A stretch of 11,696 nt of DNA from assembly GCA_031275915.1 (NCBI GenBank), contig JAISOC010000013.1, positions 1-11,696 of the forward strand, in the 5' to 3' direction. Positions 6,283-11,696 of the stretch are shown here, piece by piece; within the stretch, counting starts at the first letter, position 1; each line of letters starts with the position of its first letter. The notes under the pieces were generated by a model. The model searched no databases, was not told the DNA's origin, and saw nothing but the letters and a program-made list of their open reading frames with translations. A program made the position numbers and the translations under genes. This DNA is from Holosporales bacterium (GTDB lineage: Bacteria > Pseudomonadota > Alphaproteobacteria > RUG11792).

Positions 6283-6619
6283 ATCAATAATATTTGCAAT
6301 ATTAGCAGTGATATTTGTTGGTATTGGAGTATCTCGTATTAAATACGAGGTTGTTTTTTTAAGAAAATCACTCAAAAATTTGGATGATGAAATTGAGAGA
6401 AGCCAGGATAATATCAAAGTTTTAACCGCAGAATGGGGATGCCTCAACAATCCTGCTCGCTTGAAAAAATTGGCATCTAAATATCTTCCAGAAATGAAAT
6501 CCATTGGTAATTCACAAATTGTAAGGTATAAAGATATTGTGGAGGGTAAATTAACAGCTGTTAATAACAGTTCTGGTATCGGTTCTGTATTAGATGGAGC
6601 CTTGGGGGGTGATCGTTGA
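6275..6619 (+). CDS. ftsL: cell division protein FtsL
   Basis: Small bitopic protein of the divisome that, with its partner FtsB/DivIC-type protein, helps to activate septal peptidoglycan synthesis by FtsW-FtsI. The 114-residue product has a short cytoplasmic end, one membrane segment (about 5-20), a coiled-coil helix (about 24-52) and the conserved periplasmic motif LTAEWGCLNNPARLKKLA (50-67), characteristic of FtsL-type proteins. The ATG lies inside the end of rsmH and has AGAGG at 6262-6266. The C-terminal about 30 residues are poorly conserved in type. Position between rsmH and ftsI strongly supports the call. Near the end, bases 6551-6564 form a perfect 14-bp palindrome. Confidence 0.9.
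   Translation: MNKSIIFAILAVIFVGIGVSRIKYEVVFLRKSLKNLDDEIERSQDNIKVLTAEWGCLNNPARLKKLASKYLPEMKSIGNSQIVRYKDIVEGKLTAVNNSSGIGSVLDGALGGDR
6604..6618 (+). promoter_or_regulatory. ribosome binding site fixing the TTG start of ftsI
   Basis: GGGGGGT (6604-6610) lies 5 bases before TTG (6616-6618). The TTG overlaps the ftsL stop TGA (6617-6619). The next in-frame ATG, at 6697, has no ribosome binding site, so TTG is the better start. Confidence 0.7.
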
Positions 6620-8310
6620 GCTTTATACGAACCATATTTAGGTCTTTATTTGAGGGATTTTCATTATGGAGACGATTGAATAATCACGCATCTGTTATGG
6701 AAGCCCTAAGGATTAGGATAATTTTTTCATGTGTTTTTGGATTGCTTATTCTAAGTGTTACAATTTATAAGCTCTGCGACATAATGGTTATTCGAAATGT
6801 AATTCAAAAAATTTCAACTAAAGATGATAATAATAACGTAGTTTTGAAATGCGATATTCTTGATAGAAATGGAGAGGTACTTGCAACGTGTGTAACAACA
6901 GCTTCGTGCTATGCCGATCCATCTGTTGTAATAGATGTGAACGAAGCATCTGAAAAATTGTCAGGCATCCCAGGAATGCCAAAAGCGGACACTATAAAGG
7001 AGAGGATCAAGGATAAACAAAAACGTTTTGTGTGGATAGCAAGACACGTTACTCCTCAAATTCAACAAAAAATCATCGATATTGGCATTCCAGGAATATA
7101 TTTTCAAAAAGATTACAAAAGAATATACCCGTATGGGTCATTGTTTTCTCACGTCATTGGGTGTACTGATATAGATTCCACAGGAGCTTCTGGAATAGAA
7201 AGAGCATTTGACAATGTGCTAAGAAAAAAAAACTTGTCATTAACTCTTGATTTGAGAATTCAATCGATAGTTTATGAGGAACTAAAAACAGCAATCGAGA
7301 AATATAGAGCCATTGGTGGAAATGTGACAGTTATAAATATGAGGGGAGAGATCATAGCAATGGTATCTTTCCCAGATTTTGAACCCAACAATATTAAGCA
7401 AAAAGATATACGTTCGATGTTCAACAGAAACACTCTTGGGGTGTATGAGCCAGGTTCAATATTCAAAATTTTGAACACTGCAATAGCCTTGGAAAGTGGG
7501 AGTGCAAAACTTAATAGTACGTATGATGCAACAGCTCCAATTAAAATAGGAAAATTTACAGTCACTGACTTTAGGGGGAAAAACAGAATACTTTCCCTCG
7601 CAGAAGCTTTTGTTTTTTCTTCCAACTTGGCTTCAATCAAAATAGCCCAACAATTTGGGACACGCACCCAAAAAGAATTTATGAAAAAATTTGGAGTTTT
7701 GGAAAAAAGCAGTGTAGAACTACAGGAGGTTGGGCCCCCCCTTATTCCAAAAGTGTGGCAAGAATCAACATTGATGACAATATCATATGGATATGGAATA
7801 GCATTGTCTCCCCTGCAGCTTCTAACCTCTGTGGCATCATTGGTTAACATGGGAGAGAGAGTATATCCAACCATTGTACTGGATAATGTAAAATACCATG
7901 GTGAAAAAGTGATTTCAGATAATACATCACTCATAATGAGAGACCTTATGAGAGCAGCAGTCTGCTTCGGCACTGCCAAAAAGGCAGATGTAGAAGGAGC
8001 AGAGATCTTTGGAAAAACAGGCACTGCATATAAAAATTCTGGAAAGGGATATGGAACCGAAGGAAATCGCTCTAAAATAGTGACATTCGTTGGGGGATTC
8101 TCCAAAAATAACCCTCAATACATGATGATTGTTATGTTAGATGAACCACACCCCACAGAAGAAACATACGGCTATTCAACTGCAGGATGGAATGCTGCCC
8201 CCACCGCCGGCAAAATATTTAAAAGAATAGTTCCAGTGCTATGTAATTATGAAAATAACGAAAATAAAACAGAACTCATAGTAACAAAATATTTAAATTT
8301 GGGGAGATAA
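6616..8310 (+). CDS. ftsI: peptidoglycan D,D-transpeptidase FtsI (penicillin-binding protein 3)
   Basis: Septal class B penicillin-binding protein that cross-links peptidoglycan at the division site; target of beta-lactams. From the TTG start it has 564 residues, in the normal range. Order: cytoplasmic N-terminus (1-34), one membrane segment (about 35-52), the dimerisation/pedestal domain (about 75-205, with DRNGEVLAT and ASGIERAFD), then the transpeptidase domain (about 235-535). Catalytic motifs are intact: SxxK with nucleophile S281 and K284 (GSIFK), SxN at 335-337 (SSN) and KTG at 467-469 (FGKTGTAYK). It is translationally coupled to ftsL by stop/start overlap. The usual next gene, murE, is not downstream, so the classic cluster is broken here. 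The presence of ftsI and ftsL argues that the organism makes septal peptidoglycan. Confidence 0.96.
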   Translation: MSFIRTIFRSLFEGFSLWRRLNNHASVMEALRIRIIFSCVFGLLILSVTIYKLCDIMVIRNVIQKISTKDDNNNVVLKCDILDRNGEVLATCVTTASCYADPSVVIDVNEASEKLSGIPGMPKADTIKERIKDKQKRFVWIARHVTPQIQQKIIDIGIPGIYFQKDYKRIYPYGSLFSHVIGCTDIDSTGASGIERAFDNVLRKKNLSLTLDLRIQSIVYEELKTAIEKYRAIGGNVTVINMRGEIIAMVSFPDFEPNNIKQKDIRSMFNRNTLGVYEPGSIFKILNTAIALESGSAKLNSTYDATAPIKIGKFTVTDFRGKNRILSLAEAFVFSSNLASIKIAQQFGTRTQKEFMKKFGVLEKSSVELQEVGPPLIPKVWQESTLMTISYGYGIALSPLQLLTSVASLVNMGERVYPTIVLDNVKYHGEKVISDNTSLIMRDLMRAAVCFGTAKKADVEGAEIFGKTGTAYKNSGKGYGTEGNRSKIVTFVGGFSKNNPQYMMIVMLDEPHPTEETYGYSTAGWNAAPTAGKIFKRIVPVLCNYENNENKTELIVTKYLNLGR

Positions 8311-8337
8311 AAAAGCAAACGCTATCATAAATAGGAA

Positions 8338-8461
8338 CTGACAACTAAATGTAAGAGTCTAACTACAAAGTTTTGTGTTCTTTCAGTATATGGATAAGAA
8401 AAAAGAGAAGGTAAGAGTGTACGCTTGCTCACTATCGTTCGCTAACGCTACTTCTGGCAGG
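8338..8461 (+). repeat. composite dispersed repeat, copy 2 (both motifs)
   Basis: CTGACAACTAAATGTAAGAG (8338-8357) matches 1743-1762 and the minus strand of 4084-4103. About 60 bases on, GTACGCTTGCTCACTATCG (from 8419) to CTAACGCTACTTCTGGCAGG (ending 8461) is the fullest copy of the palindromic repeat. The purine-rich stretch just before it (GAAAAAAGAGAAGGTA-like) also resembles the bases before the copy at 3975. The repeat lies between the ftsI stop and the slyB promoter and, being palindromic, could act as a transcript end or processing site; no T-run follows it. Confidence 0.7.
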
Positions 8462-8472
8462 AGTTTAATGTG

Positions 8473-8501
8473 TTACATGTGTGCTTTGTATTGTGTATAA
8501 T
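8473..8501 (+). promoter_or_regulatory. promoter candidate of the slyB-dnaA cluster
   Basis: TTACAT (8473-8478) and a perfect TATAAT (8496-8501) lie 17 bases apart. They are placed directly after the repeat at 8419-8461 and about 36 bases before the slyB ATG. Since the following three genes overlap or nearly touch, this may also transcribe dnaA. Confidence 0.5.
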
Positions 8502-8537
8502 GCTGCTCATGTTTTTGTCTAGTCGGAAGAGAGTGTT

Positions 8538-8999
8538 ATGTTTAAAAACAAAGTTGCATTGTTGAGTCTTGTGGTTTGCCCACTGCTGTTCTCTGGATGT
8601 GCTGATTATTCTGGGGACACATATGAAGGAAGAGCAGTTGGAGAGGTAAGCAGAGCAGATGCTGGAACTATTGTTTCCATCAGGAAGATCAAGATAAAGC
8701 CAGAGGGAGATACCCCTGGTATGGGAGCTTTGATTGGAGGAGCAGGTGGAGCTCTTGCAGGGGCAGCATTTGGAGGAGGAAGAGGAAAGCTTCTCACAGC
8801 TGGCGTAGGAGGAGTAGCCGGAGGAATTGCTGGCCACATGATTCAAAACAGAGAGCAGGATGGGTTCGAATACACAGTGCGTCTCGACACAGGACCCACA
8901 ATTGTTGTTACTCAAGGACCAAGTCCGGCACTATCTGTTGGACAAAGGGTAAATGTTATAAACAGTCACAAAGGAAGAAGCAGAGTTGTCCCAGCGTAA
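8538..8999 (+). CDS. slyB: SlyB-type outer membrane lipoprotein with glycine-zipper domain
   Basis: Small outer-membrane lipoprotein of the SlyB/PCP/Rickettsia 17-kDa-antigen group, thought to help maintain envelope integrity. The 153-residue product has a lipoprotein signal with lipobox LFSGC (Cys21 lipidated). A short linker leads to GTIVSIRKIKIKPEG, then a glycine-zipper double helix (about 61-101, very rich in GG and AGG). A C-terminal beta region follows (VRLDTGPTIVVTQG, LSVGQRVNVI). The length and order match E. coli SlyB (155 residues) closely. The ATG has a strong GGAAGAGAG ribosome binding site at 8525-8533. It is the first gene of a cluster leading into dnaA and overlaps the next gene by 14 bp. 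Confidence 0.9.
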   Translation: MFKNKVALLSLVVCPLLFSGCADYSGDTYEGRAVGEVSRADAGTIVSIRKIKIKPEGDTPGMGALIGGAGGALAGAAFGGGRGKLLTAGVGGVAGGIAGHMIQNREQDGFEYTVRLDTGPTIVVTQGPSPALSVGQRVNVINSHKGRSRVVPA

Positions 9000-9480
9000 A
9001 TATCACATTGTCTACATAATATTTGCCATTGTTTGCTGTGTATCTTGTGGAATGCTTCCAGATACCGTTGTCTGGCTTAAAAGCATCAGTTTTCAGGTTG
9101 ATCCCAAGGCGAACAATGGTGCTCCATTTGTGTGTCACGTCGTGGTTCCATACAGCAAAGATCTTAAAGATCGCTTGATGTCCATGGATTCCAAGGCATA
9201 TTTCAATAACATAGACAGGCTTGAAAAGGAATATAGAGACTCCATAGAAGTTTTCAAATTTGATCTTATTCCGGGGAAAAACCAGATGGATAAGAGTATT
9301 GGTATAAGATCGTATACAAAAGCTATGGGGGCGTATCTTTTTGCCAAATATTCCACAGCTGGAAAATTTATGGAAAGTGTTGGGGCGTCACCGATGGCGG
9401 TTGTTAGGTGTCAGCAATATAAAATTGAAGTTTTATCGGTAAGTAATCTTAAAGAGGTGTTTGGTGCAGATGCAAAATAG
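8986..9480 (+). CDS. putative lipoprotein of unknown family
   Basis: A 164-residue product that I cannot assign firmly. The start is TTG at 8986, inside the end of slyB, with AAGGAAG at 8971-8977 as ribosome binding site; no ATG or GTG gives the same N-terminus. It begins with two basic residues and a hydrophobic stretch ending in CCVSC, so Cys21 could be lipidated, although a Cys at the -3 position is atypical for a lipobox. The mature part has a predicted beta-rich first half (LKSISFQVDPKANNGAPFV..., HVVVPY) and a PGKNQ turn. The pattern 'strand, Asn/Gly-rich turn, strand, variable loop, FDLIPG' vaguely recalls the TssJ lipoprotein of type VI secretion. This is a resemblance only, and no other secretion gene is in the window. 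It ends overlapping the start of dnaA. Confidence 0.75.
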   Translation: MSQRKYHIVYIIFAIVCCVSCGMLPDTVVWLKSISFQVDPKANNGAPFVCHVVVPYSKDLKDRLMSMDSKAYFNNIDRLEKEYRDSIEVFKFDLIPGKNQMDKSIGIRSYTKAMGAYLFAKYSTAGKFMESVGASPMAVVRCQQYKIEVLSVSNLKEVFGADAK

Positions 9481-10807
9481 TGAAGTGTACATGCAACAAA
9501 TATGGAATGAGGCGCAGGGCGACATTGAGAAGGCAATTGGGATTGACGCCTTTAAAAACTGGATAAAGAAATTAAATTTTGTTGATGTTGATGAAAATAT
9601 TATTCATTTTAAATCATGTTCTAATTTCGTGAGAGATACAATCATCGCCAGATATTCCTCAGTTATTGTGAATGCATTTAAGTCCAGGGGAGCAGATGTT
9701 AGTGTTATCGATATAAGTGTTAGTGGAGATATCAAACAAACTCCAGATGTTGTATCTGAAGACGTTGATAGCGGCAATATCGATGAAGTTTCAAATCTGG
9801 ACAAAAGATTTAAATTTAAAGATTTTGTTGTGGGGAAACCAAATGAATTTGCATATGCCGCGGCCAAGAGAGTTGCGGAATCCGATGCTCCCTCATTTAA
9901 TCCATTGTTTTTGTATGGGGGTGTTGGGCTTGGAAAAACACATCTCATGCATGCCACAGCTTGGGAAATCAGAAAGAGATATCCAAATAAGAAAGTGATA
10001 TATATCTCAGCTGAGAAATTTATGTATATGTTCATAAAATCTCTTAGATTCAAAAGTACGATGTCCTTTAAGGAGATGTTCAGAAATGTTGATGTGTTGA
10101 TGATAGATGATGTGCAATTCATAGGCGGAAAAGATACTACACAAGAAGAATTTTTTCATACATTTAATGACCTTGTGGATAACAATAAGCAAATAGTACT
10201 CTCTGCCGATAAATCTCCTTCTGATTTGGATGGAGTTGAAGATAGACTGAAATCCAGATTGGGATGGGGACTTGTTGCTGATATTCATCCAACAACATAT
10301 GAGCTGAGACTTGGAGTTCTTCAATCGAAAGCGAATAAGCATGCAATTCCCATTTCATCAAATGTTCTCGAATTTTTAGCTTGCAAAATCACATCGAACA
10401 TAAGGGAATTGGAGGGAGCTTTAAATAGAATAGTTGCTCATGCAGTTTTGATTGGATCTGAGATAAACATAGATATCGCTCAAGAAGTTTTAAAAGATCT
10501 TTTGCGAGCTAATGAGAAATTTGTTACAATCGACGCGATTCAAAGGAAAGTATGTGAGTATTTTGGGGTTAAATTGTCAGATTTGTTATCAAACAGAAGG
10601 CAAAAAAGTATTACAACAGCGAGACATGCTGCAATGTATTTGTCTAAGCAATTGACCACAAAATCACTGCCCGATATAGGAAAATCCTTTGGAGGAAGGG
10701 ATCATGCAACAGTTATTCATGCTGTTAAAAAGATAAGGGAGAAAATTGAAACAGATAAGGAGTTTTCCTCTGATCTTGAAATTTTAAGAAAAACCTTGGA
10801 AGCTTAG
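9470..10807 (+). CDS. dnaA: chromosomal replication initiator protein DnaA
   Basis: AAA+ ATPase that binds DnaA boxes and opens the origin. From the ATG at 9470 it has 445 residues. Domain I is about 1-65 and a short linker about 70-110. The AAA+ core follows, with Walker A GGVGLGKT (150-157), Walker B LMIDD (210-214), sensor region LSADKSP and box VII EDRLKSRLGWGL (a Leu replaces the common Phe). Domain IV is about 350-445, with the signature IGKSFGGRDHATVIHAV. The start is uncertain by a few codons: TTG 9461, GTG 9464 and ATG 9470 are all in frame, and the GAGG at 9454-9457 sits 6 bases before the GTG and 12 before the ATG. It overlaps the end of the upstream lipoprotein gene, suggesting co-transcription. 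Confidence 0.96.
   Translation: MQNSEVYMQQIWNEAQGDIEKAIGIDAFKNWIKKLNFVDVDENIIHFKSCSNFVRDTIIARYSSVIVNAFKSRGADVSVIDISVSGDIKQTPDVVSEDVDSGNIDEVSNLDKRFKFKDFVVGKPNEFAYAAAKRVAESDAPSFNPLFLYGGVGLGKTHLMHATAWEIRKRYPNKKVIYISAEKFMYMFIKSLRFKSTMSFKEMFRNVDVLMIDDVQFIGGKDTTQEEFFHTFNDLVDNNKQIVLSADKSPSDLDGVEDRLKSRLGWGLVADIHPTTYELRLGVLQSKANKHAIPISSNVLEFLACKITSNIRELEGALNRIVAHAVLIGSEINIDIAQEVLKDLLRANEKFVTIDAIQRKVCEYFGVKLSDLLSNRRQKSITTARHAAMYLSKQLTTKSLPDIGKSFGGRDHATVIHAVKKIREKIETDKEFSSDLEILRKTLEA
10174..10182 (-). other. consensus DnaA-box sequence inside dnaA
   Basis: TGTGGATAA here is the exact complement of the consensus DnaA box TTATCCACA. It falls in the codons for LVDN of dnaA. It is a single box with no neighbours of equal quality nearby, so it may be chance or a minor autoregulatory or titration site rather than an origin. 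Confidence 0.3.
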
Positions 10808-10824
10808 ATTAGGAGTACAATAAT

Positions 10825-11696
10825 ATGGAAAAAAGTAATTATTCGGATAGTTGCACTAAACTTTTTAAATATTGGCGCTTCAGGACGATGTATTCTATTA
10901 TTATAGGATATGCCTCTTTTTATTTAGTGCGACAGAATTTTTCACTTGCTATACCAGCTATATGCTCTGATCTTGGATATACAAAATCTGACATTGGAAT
11001 AGTAATTACAATTGGAGCCATTATATACGGGGTTGGGAAGTGCCTATTTGGGATGGTAGGCGACAAAAGCAGAGCAAGATATATGATGGTTATAGGTCTT
11101 CTCCTGTCTGCTATGGCAAATATATGCCTTGGATTTAGCTCTCTCATACCTTCTTTCATGGTTTTTTGGGCTCTTAACAATTGTTTCCAGTCTATGGGAT
11201 GGCCGCCATGTGCAAAACTTCTTACTCATTGGTTCAGCCCTGTTGAAATAGCAACCAGGTGGGCTGTGTGGAACACATCTCAACAAATAGGATGTGCAGT
11301 TGTTGCAGTTCTTGCTCCCTTTTTGTTAATGCATTTTGGATGGAGATATGTGTTCTTCGTTCCAGGAATATTAGCAATTGGTCTTGCCGCGTTCCTGTTT
11401 AATAGGCTGAGAGATACTCCAGAATCCCTGAAACTTCCAAGTGTTGAAAAAATGACAGGTTTTGCCTCTGCTGCTGAAAAATCCAAAAAATGGGAAAGTG
11501 ATGAGGGCCCAAAGCTGGCGTATAAAGATATCATGAAAATGGCTCTTGGAAACAAATTCGTTTGGTGTGTCGGATTCGCAAATTTCTTTGTGTATATCTG
11601 CAGGATGATGATTTTTTATTGGGGACCAACATTTCTTCTTGAATCCAAGGGAATCTCTTTAACTGGAGCGGGAATGCAGATGGCAGTTTACGATGT
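10825..11696 (+). CDS. major facilitator transporter, organophosphate:phosphate antiporter (GlpT/UhpT/UhpC) type, partial
   Basis: Inner-membrane 12-helix transporter, truncated by the window end after about 290 residues. The ATG has AGGAGT at 10811-10816 and starts 17 bases after dnaA. Family features are SFYLVRQNFSLAIP in helix 1, GDKSRAR between helices 2 and 3, QSMGWPPCAKLLTHWF, the segment WAVWNTSQQIG, the LRDTPES linker and FVYICRMMIFYWGPTFL in helix 7. The two arginines that bind phosphate in GlpT appear to be kept (R36 and R260, equivalent to R45 and R269). However, GlpT's adjacent Lys46 is Gln37 here, and the conserved His in NxAHNVGG is replaced (NTSQQIG, Q153). Substrate cannot be named; a phosphorylated sugar or glycerol phosphate from the host is plausible. 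A UhpC-like sensor role is possible but no sensor kinase is visible. Confidence 0.9.
   Translation, partial: MEKSNYSDSCTKLFKYWRFRTMYSIIIGYASFYLVRQNFSLAIPAICSDLGYTKSDIGIVITIGAIIYGVGKCLFGMVGDKSRARYMMVIGLLLSAMANICLGFSSLIPSFMVFWALNNCFQSMGWPPCAKLLTHWFSPVEIATRWAVWNTSQQIGCAVVAVLAPFLLMHFGWRYVFFVPGILAIGLAAFLFNRLRDTPESLKLPSVEKMTGFASAAEKSKKWESDEGPKLAYKDIMKMALGNKFVWCVGFANFFVYICRMMIFYWGPTFLLESKGISLTGAGMQMAVYD

Noticed and set aside
7272..8105. 277-codon minus-strand open frame
   Set aside because: It is antisense to the transpeptidase domain of ftsI, whose catalytic motifs are intact, and shows no protein features of its own.
1..11696. CRISPR array, phage or transposase genes
   Set aside because: No regularly spaced identical repeats and no transposase, integrase or phage structural gene is seen; the repeats present are dispersed, few and irregular.

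Overview
The window reads as a piece of an AT-rich chromosome from a reduced, probably host-associated alphaproteobacterium of Rickettsiales/Holosporales type. The grounds are the low GC of both coding and intergenic DNA, the compact single-domain ribonuclease D, the SlyB-type (Rickettsia 17-kDa-antigen-like) lipoprotein, an organophosphate:phosphate antiporter-type transporter, and long repeat-bearing intergenic stretches. The order-level placement is an inference; no rRNA or tRNA is present to fix it.

Layout. Positions 1-393 hold no gene but carry one copy of a roughly 214-bp repeat element. On the minus strand, rplY (bL25, long CTC form) and pth (peptidyl-tRNA hydrolase) overlap by 4 bp as an operon (1580 down to 394). 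After a 382-bp gap, three plus-strand genes (1963-3880) form a tandem family of small exported, coiled-coil-rich proteins of unknown function. They share signal peptides, one conserved cysteine, C-terminal coiled-coil segments and a perfect 55-bp spacer repeat. A repeat-rich gap leads to rnd (4185-4799). The next gap (4800-5415) holds two repeats, one being the second, oppositely oriented copy of the element at 101-314, followed by two promoter candidates. Next come the division genes rsmH-ftsL-ftsI (5416-8310), tightly overlapped, the last starting at TTG behind a strong ribosome binding site. A short repeat-bearing gap with a promoter candidate precedes a second cluster: slyB, an unassigned lipoprotein starting at TTG, dnaA, and a partial transporter gene that runs off the window end.

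Function. The recognised genes cover translation (bL25, Pth, RsmH), RNA turnover (RNase D), septal peptidoglycan synthesis (FtsL, FtsI), envelope (SlyB), replication initiation (DnaA) and probable uptake of phosphorylated metabolites. The most unusual parts are the exported coiled-coil array with its serine microsatellite and recombination-prone spacer, the inverted repeat pair that brackets this array together with pth, rplY and rnd, and a family of short mosaic palindromic repeats scattered through four gaps.
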